From NCBI RefSeq assembly GCF_001971785.1, contig NZ_CP019389.1, positions 2,119,001 through 2,183,000 of the forward strand: a DNA stretch of 64,000 bases, written 5' to 3'. This DNA comes from Seonamhaeicola sp. S2-3 (GTDB lineage Bacteria; Bacteroidota; Bacteroidia; Flavobacteriales; Flavobacteriaceae). Each line of letters starts with the position of its first letter. The stretch's first letter is position 1. Under the pieces are notes generated by a model. That model was given only the letters and a program-made list of their open reading frames with translations. It was not told the DNA's origin and made no database searches. The position numbers and the translations under genes are program-made. Positions 56,322 to 64,000 of this stretch are shown piece by piece.

Positions 56322-58499
56322 ATGAAGCACTTAAAAATTTTAATAGTTGTGTTACTGAGCGTTTTATACCAGAACGCTTGGGGTCAAAAAAAATTAACCC
56401 CTGCCAATCCAGAATACTATGCCATGGACAGGGAAGATATGACTTTTGACGATGAGCAAGTGCTGCTAGTCAATTACCGTGGTTTTGTATCACCACGACA
56501 GTACAGTATTACTCAGTTTACCAATGTATGGTTTTTACCAATAGAATCTACACGCTACAATTTTAATCTGAATTTCTATGACAAAGGCACAGATAGAATA
56601 ATTAATGATGATGTGCCGATTCAATGGAAATCATGGATTGATGATGGAGCCGCACCTGATCCTCTTGGGTGTAATTTTCGCCCTAATTCACCATCAATAA
56701 TGGTAACGCAAGATGAAAAATGGCAACCCAATCAATATATGCGAACAGGTACTTTTCATAAAGAGTATAACCAAAAATGGGTGAGTTTTTCTGCAAAAAG
56801 CTGGACCAGTGTGTCTTTTGAAGACGATGAGGTTTTTATTAAACTAAAATTAACCAATCGAAATTCCAAAGATTTAAACATGACCATTATACCCAATCAG
56901 GTAGCAGAACATATGGTATGTCACTTTAAACAGGGTGATACAAAATCGAAGCAAATTGATACCTATACCATAGGCAGTGATATGGCCCATGCCCGTGTTT
57001 CTTCTTCCATAAAGGAAACTAGTGAAAAAGGATTTGAAATTAGTATTGCTCCTGGTGAAACAGCTACCTATTATTTTGCGGTTAAGTTTTACGAACCGCA
57101 AAATGGCGCTCCCAAAGTGTATCAAGCTGACATTAAGGAGCGTATGGAAAAGGCAGATAAAAAGACCCGCGATATGCTAGCTTGGGCTTACAAACAAATG
57201 CCAGTTTTAACGAGTTCTAACAAACAACTACAAGAGTATTATTACCGTTGTTTACTATCTGTAATGATGAGTCGTTACGAAAACCCAAATTATATAACTG
57301 ATGTATTTTGGGCAGTAGGTACTTGGCCATATACCATTAGCTGGGATAATTCATATTCCTCTGATGTTCTTGCCATGTTAGACCCCGAAAGTTTAAAAGG
57401 CGCCATCATCACAGATTTTGAGCAAGTACAACTCAAAAAAACCTATGTAGGTTGGAATGGAGCACATTGGGAAATACTCTACATTCAGGAGCCTTTTGCA
57501 CTTCAAATTATGATTGAAGCCTATTTAAGGCATACTAATGATTTTAGCATTTTTGATGAAAAAGCTGCTGGTAAAACCGTTTGGCAATGGATGCAAGCTT
57601 GGGTAGATGAATTACAGACCAACTATACCAATGACTTAGGATTGATTGATGTTGGTTATAATACCGAAAAAATTATTGAAATCCGTACCGATGGTTATAA
57701 TCATGCAGTGCCTATTACCAATACACTAACTATCGATTTGTTATACACCATGGCCGATTGGGCGAAGAAAAGAAATGAAAGTAAATTAGAAAAGAGATTC
57801 TTTAAAGACGCTGAAAAATTAAAAGCTTTGGTTGATGAGTATATGTGGAATGAAGAATTGGGGTGGTTTGATAATTATTATCCAGATGGCACCAAAGGCA
57901 CCATTTGGACTTACCACCTTTTCGATTTATTAGGCACCGATTATTTACCAGATCATCAGGCTTACAAGTTAGTTAGTCATTTACAAGAAGGTGAATTTTT
58001 AGGGAAATATGGAGTGTATTCTATAGCTCGTCGTGATAGCGTACACTGGGATTTAATCGATTCAGACTGGGGAGGCGGTGGCCAATATGCAGGCATGCCA
58101 GGGCGTATTTCACGAAATCTATACCAAAAAGGATTTGCAGGTAAAGGATGGGATGTTTTAAAACGCAACATGCGATACATAGATCATTTTCCATACCTCC
58201 CGCAAAATCCACGTATTGATGCTCCAGAGGCAGACCGTTCATCAATGCCATTACAAATTGCGGCTGGAGCTGGAATGGAGGCTATTATTTTTGGGACTTT
58301 TGGCGTAAACATTCAGGAAAACAGTTTATCCATAAAACCCTATAACCACGAGGATATTGGTGAAGCTTTGTTAGAAAATGTGCAATGGAACAACAATAGC
58401 TATAGCATTCAGCTAGAACAAAAAACATTTTCTATTTATAAAAATGGTCAACTGGAAACTACAAAGTTTTATGGCGAAACTTATTCAATAAAAAAATAA
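56322..58499 (+). CDS. Six-hairpin glycosidase-like protein of unknown specificity
   Basis: The 725-residue protein has a signal peptide ending NAWGQ. It has an N-terminal beta-sandwich (residues about 30-270) followed by an (alpha/alpha)6 barrel: YITDVFWAVGTWPYTISWDN, MWNEELGWFDNYYPDGTKGT, then SDWGGGGQYAGMPGRISRNL. The layout resembles GH63/MGH1-like enzymes but no exact family is recognised. It starts 26 bp after the GH38-like gene and 21 bp before the mannonate-dehydratase-like gene. It probably cleaves an exposed sugar on the same glycan (inference). Confidence 0.78.
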   Translation: MKHLKILIVVLLSVLYQNAWGQKKLTPANPEYYAMDREDMTFDDEQVLLVNYRGFVSPRQYSITQFTNVWFLPIESTRYNFNLNFYDKGTDRIINDDVPIQWKSWIDDGAAPDPLGCNFRPNSPSIMVTQDEKWQPNQYMRTGTFHKEYNQKWVSFSAKSWTSVSFEDDEVFIKLKLTNRNSKDLNMTIIPNQVAEHMVCHFKQGDTKSKQIDTYTIGSDMAHARVSSSIKETSEKGFEISIAPGETATYYFAVKFYEPQNGAPKVYQADIKERMEKADKKTRDMLAWAYKQMPVLTSSNKQLQEYYYRCLLSVMMSRYENPNYITDVFWAVGTWPYTISWDNSYSSDVLAMLDPESLKGAIITDFEQVQLKKTYVGWNGAHWEILYIQEPFALQIMIEAYLRHTNDFSIFDEKAAGKTVWQWMQAWVDELQTNYTNDLGLIDVGYNTEKIIEIRTDGYNHAVPITNTLTIDLLYTMADWAKKRNESKLEKRFFKDAEKLKALVDEYMWNEELGWFDNYYPDGTKGTIWTYHLFDLLGTDYLPDHQAYKLVSHLQEGEFLGKYGVYSIARRDSVHWDLIDSDWGGGGQYAGMPGRISRNLYQKGFAGKGWDVLKRNMRYIDHFPYLPQNPRIDAPEADRSSMPLQIAAGAGMEAIIFGTFGVNIQENSLSIKPYNHEDIGEALLENVQWNNNSYSIQLEQKTFSIYKNGQLETTKFYGETYSIKK

Positions 58500-58520
58500 T
58501 ACGTGTAGCGTTAAATTAAT

Positions 58521-59561
58521 ATGGAACGACTTTTAAAAACGGGGCAGTGGAAGGATTTGCCAATGCGCCCAGGATTCGGGTCCTTTATGCACCCAACCGA
58601 AGAAAAACTAACTTTAATTAAGCAATTAGGGGTAGATGAAATTATCCTGAATATGTACAGGAACAATCTTATCGATACCAATTTTGACAGTCTGCCACTT
58701 CCAGGAGACCACCAATGGGAATATAAAGACCTCTTGATGCTTCGCAAAACAGTTGAAAATGCAGGTATCCGATTTTTGGCTCTGGAAAACATGCCGTTTT
58801 CCTTCTACGACAAAATAATGATGGGGCAACCTGGTAGGGAAGAACAGCTAAAGCATGTACAAGAAACCATAGCAAATATGGGTGCTGCAGGCATTCCCGT
58901 TCTAGGTTATGGATGGACTCCAACAGGGGTTTGGCGCTCATCAACAACCTTTCCAATTCGTGGTGGAGCTCAATCTATGAGCATAGACCTTGATGATTTT
59001 AAAAGAGCGCCACTGTCTCACGGACGCGTATTTTCAGAAGAAGAAATGTGGGACTACTACCAGTACTTTCTTGAGGGAGTTTTACCAGTGGCCGAAGAAG
59101 CAGGGGTAACTCTGGCGCTTCATCCCAACGACCCACCCGTGCCAAGTTTGGCAGGCGTACCACAACTTTTTAGAAGTTTTGAAGCCTATAAAAAAGCCAT
59201 GTCTATGGTAGAAAGTGAAAATCACGGATTACAATATTGCCTAGGTAATTTTTCTGCCATGGGAGCAAACATAGATGAGGTTACCGAGTATTTTGCTAAA
59301 CAGGATAAGCTAATTTACGTGCACTTTCAAACGGTATCTAACTCATTGGTAAATGATACCAAATTAAATGAAGTGTTTGTGGATATGCCTGGGTATTATG
59401 ACCCTGTTAAGATGCTGAAAAAGCTTAAAGAAGTTGGCTATAAAGGAATGATTATGCCGGGACACGTGCCAAAAATGATTGGCGATGTGTCTTGGGAAGA
59501 ACGTGGTAGAGCTTTTACTATTGGTTACATAAAAGGTATTATTGCTACCTTAAATCAATAG
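58521..59561 (+). CDS. Mannonate dehydratase-like TIM-barrel protein, divergent
   Basis: The 346-residue cytoplasmic protein is a UxuA homologue. LALHPNDPPVPSLAGVPQLF corresponds to the HPDDPP region, YCLGNFSAMG to the metal-ligand Cys region, and YVHFQTVSN to the ligand His region. At the place of the UxuA motif RPDHG it reads MPGHVPK, so the fourth metal ligand Asp is missing. The canonical paralogue at 14034 keeps it. It may act on another sugar acid released by this locus. It follows the six-hairpin gene closely. Confidence 0.82.
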   Translation: MERLLKTGQWKDLPMRPGFGSFMHPTEEKLTLIKQLGVDEIILNMYRNNLIDTNFDSLPLPGDHQWEYKDLLMLRKTVENAGIRFLALENMPFSFYDKIMMGQPGREEQLKHVQETIANMGAAGIPVLGYGWTPTGVWRSSTTFPIRGGAQSMSIDLDDFKRAPLSHGRVFSEEEMWDYYQYFLEGVLPVAEEAGVTLALHPNDPPVPSLAGVPQLFRSFEAYKKAMSMVESENHGLQYCLGNFSAMGANIDEVTEYFAKQDKLIYVHFQTVSNSLVNDTKLNEVFVDMPGYYDPVKMLKKLKEVGYKGMIMPGHVPKMIGDVSWEERGRAFTIGYIKGIIATLNQ

Positions 59562-59696
59562 AACAAGTGTTTTAGAAAGAAAAGCCATTTATTACTGTTG
59601 TTAGCGAACGTATAAAGGTTATTCGTCTAAAAAAACACGGATGTTTGAAAAAAAAAGTTGTTCTTGTTTAATTAAGTTGAAATAGAAGTTTTTTGA

Positions 59697-61073
59697 ATGA
59701 ATAAAGCCATTGTTTATAAATTAGCATTTATAGCATCCTTAGGAGGCTTTCTATTTGGTTTTGATACCGCAGTTATTTCTGGTACCATTAGTTTAGTGAC
59801 TAAGCAGTTTCAATTGGATGCAGTTCTACAAGGGTGGTATGTTAGTAGTGCTCTGGTAGGTACCATTACTGGTACCCTAATAGCTGGTGTTTCAAGTGAT
59901 AAATACGGTAGAAAAGAAATGCTAATAACATCAGCAATTTTATTTGGCATATCGGCATTTGGCTGTATGATATCTCAAGGTTTTCAAATGCTTATCGCCT
60001 ATCGATTAGTAGGTGGTATCGGCGTTGGTTTAGCATCTATCCTATCTCCATTATACATTTCAGAGATTGCACCAGCAAAAATTAGAGGGAGTTTGGTGTC
60101 CTTATACCAATTTGCCATTACTCTGGGAATTTTGGTAGCCTATTTTACCAATGCATGGTTTTTAGATATTAGTGAATCCAATGGACTTGCAGACGCCTCT
60201 GAAGGTGTACAAAAAGTGTTTGTTTCAGAAGTCTGGCGTATCATGTTAGGTAGCGAAACCATTCCAGCTTTTTTATTTTTAGTGCTTTTGTTTTTTATAC
60301 CAAAAAGTCCGCGTTGGTTCTTAAGTAAGGGTAAAGTAGATAAAGCCGAAAGCATACTAGTTAAAATAGTAGGCAAAAATGAAACAAAAAACGAACTGCA
60401 GTTATTTAACAACACCAATAAAACCACAGTTAAAATAAGCTCAATATTTGAAGGAGGTTTTAAAACAGCTTTGATAGTTGGGGTGATTTTAGCGTTATCC
60501 ACGCAACTCTGCGGTATAAATGCAGTCATATATTACGGACCTAGACTGTTAGAAGAAGCTGGATTGCAACTGGGAGATGCATTAGGAGGACAAGTAATTA
60601 TAGGTATAGTAAACGTACTTTTTACACTAATTGCTATATGGAAAATAGATCAGTTTGGGCGTAAAAAACTATTACTCTTTGGCATTTCTGGAATTTTAAT
60701 TTCACTCATCGCTATAGGTATTTTGTTTTATTTAGATGTAAATAGTCCGTATCTACTCATTGGTTTTATACTAGCATTTGTAGCGTGTTTTGCGTTTTCA
60801 TTCGGTCCTGTGGTTTGGGTATTATTATCAGAGATTTATCCAACCAATATTAGGGGATTTGCTATGTCTATAGCCACCTTTGCTTTATGGATTGGCGCAA
60901 CAGTAATAGGTCAATTGGTACCTTGGTTGCTGGAAAATTTAAAGCCCTATGGCACATTTTGGCTTTTCGCCCTATGTACCATCCCGTCGGTATGGATAGT
61001 TATTAAAATTTTACCCGAGACCAAAGGAAAATCCTTAAAGGCAATAGAAAAATTTTGGCTTAATAAAAAATAA
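59697..61073 (+). CDS. MFS sugar porter (XylE/GLUT-like)
   Basis: The 458-residue inner-membrane transporter has twelve membrane helices and sugar-porter signatures: GGFLFGFDTAVISGT in TM1, DKYGRKEML between TM2 and TM3, FIPKSPRWFLSKGK after TM6, QLCGINAVIYYGPR in TM7, IDQFGRKKLLLFG, and the C-terminal PETKGKSL. It probably imports a monosaccharide freed in the periplasm, such as mannose or a uronate. The SDR gene starts 2 bp later. Confidence 0.94.
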   Translation: MNKAIVYKLAFIASLGGFLFGFDTAVISGTISLVTKQFQLDAVLQGWYVSSALVGTITGTLIAGVSSDKYGRKEMLITSAILFGISAFGCMISQGFQMLIAYRLVGGIGVGLASILSPLYISEIAPAKIRGSLVSLYQFAITLGILVAYFTNAWFLDISESNGLADASEGVQKVFVSEVWRIMLGSETIPAFLFLVLLFFIPKSPRWFLSKGKVDKAESILVKIVGKNETKNELQLFNNTNKTTVKISSIFEGGFKTALIVGVILALSTQLCGINAVIYYGPRLLEEAGLQLGDALGGQVIIGIVNVLFTLIAIWKIDQFGRKKLLLFGISGILISLIAIGILFYLDVNSPYLLIGFILAFVACFAFSFGPVVWVLLSEIYPTNIRGFAMSIATFALWIGATVIGQLVPWLLENLKPYGTFWLFALCTIPSVWIVIKILPETKGKSLKAIEKFWLNKK

Positions 61074-61075
61074 AA

Positions 61076-61849
61076 ATGTCCAGATTAAAAGATAAAGTAG
61101 CTATTATAACAGGTGCCGCAGATGGCATAGGACTCGCTATTAGTGAGGCTTTCGTTAAAGAAGGTGCCCATATTTTAATGGCAGATATAAACGAGGAAAA
61201 ATGTAAAAAAGAGGCAGAACGGCTAGCAAACGGTAACAGCACAGTAATATATATGCATTGCGACATAGGCGACACCAAGGCTGTGCAATCCTTAGCCGAA
61301 ACCTGTATCAATACCTTTGGCAAAATAGATATACTGGTAAACAATGCCGCAGTAGCAATACCAGGAGAAGTTACTAAAATGACAGATGATGATTGGGATA
61401 CCCTAATGAACATCAACCTAAAAGGAGCATTTCGTAGTATTCGGGCCTGTTTACCTCACATGATTTCCGCCAAATGCGGTAGTGTTATTAACATATCATC
61501 TACCCAAGCACATAGAAGTTGGGATGATTGGACGGCCTATGCCGCGGCTAAAGGAGGTTTACTCTCTATGACGAACCAACTGGCAGGTCAATTTGGAAAC
61601 AAAAACATTCGGTTTAACAGTATTTCCCCAGGCACTATTTTAACACCTATGCTTGCAGAAAGAGTTAAAACCGAAGGCGAAGAATTTTTAAAAGCTTCCA
61701 TAAACCAAGCTTCAATGCTACGTTGTGGCAAACCCGAAGAAGTAGCAATGACGGCAGTATTCCTAGCCTCTGATGAGGCAGCTTTCATCAATGGAGATGA
61801 TATTAAAATAGATGGTGGATTATCCACTTTACCTAGATACTTTGAATAA
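61076..61849 (+). CDS. SDR-family oxidoreductase
   Basis: This 257-residue classical short-chain dehydrogenase shows TGAADGIGLAISEAF (NAD(P) binding), NNAAVA, ISSTQAHRSWDDWTAYAAAK with catalytic Ser, Tyr and Lys, and IKIDGG near the end. An Asp at the end of the second strand (MADINEEK) favours NAD. Its substrate is unknown. Being between a sugar porter and glycosidases, and close to the mannonate dehydratase homologue, it probably oxidises or reduces a sugar or sugar acid (inference). Confidence 0.88.
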   Translation: MSRLKDKVAIITGAADGIGLAISEAFVKEGAHILMADINEEKCKKEAERLANGNSTVIYMHCDIGDTKAVQSLAETCINTFGKIDILVNNAAVAIPGEVTKMTDDDWDTLMNINLKGAFRSIRACLPHMISAKCGSVINISSTQAHRSWDDWTAYAAAKGGLLSMTNQLAGQFGNKNIRFNSISPGTILTPMLAERVKTEGEEFLKASINQASMLRCGKPEEVAMTAVFLASDEAAFINGDDIKIDGGLSTLPRYFE

Positions 61850-61875
61850 AATAGATAAAAACTAAATTTTTAAAC

Positions 61876-63210
61876 ATGCTTAAATTTTCAGTACTAATCA
61901 CGTTATTACTAATTGTATCATCTTGCAATACCTCTACTAATAATAAAGCACAAGACAACCCAGAATTGGAATTAGCCGAAACTATTTTAGCCGATACACG
62001 CTTAGATTCTGTTCTGTTAAAGGCAAAAAAAACCTTAAAACCAAAAGACGGGCGATTTCAGGCAGGCAGCAATTATGCAGAAACATGGGTGAGAGATTTT
62101 GCTACATTCATTGAAGTTGCCTTAGAAGTCAATCCTCAAGAAGTTATCAAAGAGCGGTTGTTGTTATTTTTTGATTTTCAAGGGGAAGACGGAAATATCA
62201 TTGATGGTTATACCGAGTTAAAAAACGATGGAGGTTATGAGTATAGATACTCCAAGACTGCACCAAATTATAAAGGCCACAAAAATACAGTAGAAACCGA
62301 CCAAGAAGCGTCGTTAATTTTGGCACTAGCAAGATACATAAAAGTTACAGGCGATAAAGACATTCTTCAGCTAAACAAAAATGGGAAAACCATTTTAGAA
62401 AGATGTGAAATGGCTTTGAACTTTCTTAAAGAAAATATGTACTCCGAAAAATTTGGACTTATAAAAGGTGCTACTACTATAGATTGGACCGATGTACAAC
62501 CCGAAACCATTTGGGGTGTTTTTACAACAGAAGATACACATTGGTGTGTAGATGTCTATGATAATGCCATTTATGTGCTAGCCATAAACGAATATTTAAA
62601 ATGGATTAAGGAAGACCAAGAAAAACATAAATTTTGGACAAATGAAAAGGAGTTTATTACAAAAAACGTTAGAAAACACTTGTGGGATGAAAAACGTCAA
62701 AAATTCTTTCCTCATAAATATATAGAAGATTCGCCTTTTTCGGGATTTGATGAAGATGAAATCTATTATTTAGGCGGAACGGTTTACGGAATTCAAGCAG
62801 GTTTTTTAACTGAAGAAGAGATAGAAAGCTGCTACAAAAAAATGTTAGCTATAAAAGATTTGTCTGGCGCTATGACCGTGGCTATAATTAATTATCCACC
62901 ATACCCTTACAAGAGTTTTGCTAATAAAGACACAAAACCTTATATATATGTTAATGCCGCAGACTGGACATGGTGGGGCGGAAGAACCATTGAAACTATG
63001 ATTAAGACAGGGCATTTAGAATTGGCCTATCAAGAAATCAATCCATTTTTAGACCGCGTCATCAAAAACGAAGGGTTCTATGAATGGTATTCGGTAATAG
63101 ACCACCAGCCTCATGGCTCTAACACCTTTCTTGGTGCCGCAGGCGCTTTGGGTAAGGCTATTAATTTAATGAAAGCTGAAGCTTTAAAAATTAAAAAAAA
63201 CAATGAATAG
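61876..63210 (+). CDS. Six-hairpin-like lipoprotein, possible glycosidase
   Basis: The 444-residue lipoprotein (lipobox LLIVSSC, Cys at residue 17) has an (alpha/alpha)6-type pattern: GSNYAETWVRDFATFIEVAL, NTVETDQEASLILALARYIK, TTIDWTDVQPETIWGVF, YVNAADWTWWGGRTIETMIK and the terminal HGSNTFLGAAGALGKAINLM. This resembles glucoamylase and GH63-like proteins but not one family clearly. Its stop overlaps the start of the second GH125 (ATGAATAG), so the two are translationally coupled. Confidence 0.78.
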   Translation: MLKFSVLITLLLIVSSCNTSTNNKAQDNPELELAETILADTRLDSVLLKAKKTLKPKDGRFQAGSNYAETWVRDFATFIEVALEVNPQEVIKERLLLFFDFQGEDGNIIDGYTELKNDGGYEYRYSKTAPNYKGHKNTVETDQEASLILALARYIKVTGDKDILQLNKNGKTILERCEMALNFLKENMYSEKFGLIKGATTIDWTDVQPETIWGVFTTEDTHWCVDVYDNAIYVLAINEYLKWIKEDQEKHKFWTNEKEFITKNVRKHLWDEKRQKFFPHKYIEDSPFSGFDEDEIYYLGGTVYGIQAGFLTEEEIESCYKKMLAIKDLSGAMTVAIINYPPYPYKSFANKDTKPYIYVNAADWTWWGGRTIETMIKTGHLELAYQEINPFLDRVIKNEGFYEWYSVIDHQPHGSNTFLGAAGALGKAINLMKAEALKIKKNNE

Positions 63211-64000
63211 AAGGGTGTTTGCAAAACAAACTGCATTGGGCTCCATGGGGCTGGCATTAACTCCGCAATTTACTCTTTCGCAAACAACCTATAAAGATTT
63301 TGTATCGAAAAGACCGCCAAAAAAAGAGAGACTGTTTACCAGTAAAGCTATTGAAGAGGTTATAAAAAAAGTAAAAAAACAACTTAAAGACCCAGAGTTG
63401 GCATGGTTGTTCGAGAATTGTTTCCCAAATACCCTAGATACTACTGTATTTTATAAAGAAGAAATAGGCAGGCCATTAAGCCATATCATTACAGGAGATA
63501 TAAATGCCATGTGGTTAAGAGATTCTACCTGCCAAGTATGGCCGTACGTCCCTTTTGCCAATAAAGATGAAAAATTGCGTAAGATGATTGTGGGGCTAAT
63601 AAACTGGCAGGCAGACTGTGTTTTGGTAGACCCTTATGCCAATGCGTTTAAAAAAGATAAAAGTGAGGTTAGTCAATGGAAGGACGACCTAACCGACATG
63701 AAGGACGAACTGCATGAACGCAAATGGGAAATCAATTCGCTTCTTTTCGTTATCAGGTTGGCTTACAAATATTGGAAAACCACAGGAGATACTGCGCCTT
63801 TTGATGCCAATTGGGAAAACGCCATGAAACTTATCTACCAAACACTATTAGAACAACAACGTTTTGATAATCTTGGGCCTTACACCTTTATGCGAGAAAC
63901 CACACAAGCCAATGAGGTTATTGCAAATAATGGTTACGGAAGGCCTACCAGAAAAATTGGAATGATACATGCCACACACCGTCAAGACGATGCCTGCGTA
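63203..64000 (+). CDS. Second GH125 exo-alpha-1,6-mannosidase (3' end outside window)
   Basis: The visible 266 residues from the ATG at 63203 form the N-terminal part of a GH125. They start with a weak RR-type export signal (MNRRVFAKQTALGSMGLALT), then [41 protein letters not shown] and HERKWEINSLLFVIRL. They align closely with the GH125 at 44338 over the shared part, including IKKVKK before the first motif, which shows duplication or shared ancestry. The frame is open to the window edge. Confidence 0.92.
   Translation, partial: MNRRVFAKQTALGSMGLALTPQFTLSQTTYKDFVSKRPPKKERLFTSKAIEEVIKKVKKQLKDPELAWLFENCFPNTLDTTVFYKEEIGRPLSHIITGDINAMWLRDSTCQVWPYVPFANKDEKLRKMIVGLINWQADCVLVDPYANAFKKDKSEVSQWKDDLTDMKDELHERKWEINSLLFVIRLAYKYWKTTGDTAPFDANWENAMKLIYQTLLEQQRFDNLGPYTFMRETTQANEVIANNGYGRPTRKIGMIHATHRQDDACV

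Overview
The window is AT-rich, gene-dense bacterial chromosome from the Bacteroidota, most likely a marine or environmental member of the Flavobacteriaceae. The support is a SusC/SusD pair, a polysaccharide utilisation locus (PUL) full of lipoprotein glycosidases, LytTR signalling, TAnnTTTG-type promoter elements (positions 7642 and 19522), and Bacteroidota-style 23S/5S rRNA sequence. The genus cannot be fixed from this sequence alone.

Layout. 1-1209: 3' end of an rRNA operon (23S, 5S, terminator). 1291-2749: a complete ISL3-like insertion sequence with 22-bp terminal inverted repeats and a perfect 8-bp target duplication. 2925-6041: a LytS-type sensor kinase, its LytTR response regulator broken by an in-frame TAA, and a secreted two-repeat DUF1566 protein. 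6601-13949: an RND efflux operon (adaptor, pump, TolC-like channel) with an AraC regulator before it and a TetR regulator after it. 14034-16059 (minus): mannonate dehydratase and an SDR mannonate oxidoreductase for glucuronate catabolism, behind a 28-bp perfect palindrome. 16546-20531: an acidic amino-acid symporter with a lipoprotein asparaginase, a small lipoprotein, and thioredoxin reductase.

20628-27364: tRNA-Pro(GGG) carrying a compact 6.7-kb integrated element. It is bounded by 13-bp direct repeats of the tRNA 3' end and carries a tyrosine integrase, an excisionase-like HTH protein, a VRR-NUC nuclease, a Rep-like protein of unknown family, 13-bp iteron-like tandem repeats, an XRE regulator and small overlapping genes. 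Direct repeats just inside both ends look like integrase arm sites. A decayed second integrase lies just outside.

28446-64000: a large saccharide locus. On the minus strand are myo-inositol oxygenase and a frameshifted sodium/solute symporter. On the plus strand are SusC/SusD, GH92, a GH28-like protein, two more GH92, GH125, GH115 (alpha-glucuronidase) and a metallophosphoesterase. Then comes an AraC regulator and a second block: a 1441-residue GH38-like alpha-mannosidase, a six-hairpin glycosidase-like protein, a divergent mannonate dehydratase homologue, an MFS sugar porter, an SDR oxidoreductase, a second six-hairpin protein, and a second GH125 that runs off the end.

How it works together (inference): the enzyme set points to an alpha-mannan carrying glucuronic acid, possibly also phosphate. 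GH92/GH125/GH38-like enzymes would release mannose and GH115 would release (methyl)glucuronate. The mannonate enzymes at 14-16 kb, and perhaps the divergent homologue at 58.5 kb, would take the uronate toward 2-keto-3-deoxygluconate. Myo-inositol oxygenase would feed the same glucuronate pool. Three genes are visibly disrupted: the response regulator, the sodium/solute symporter, and the old integrase.
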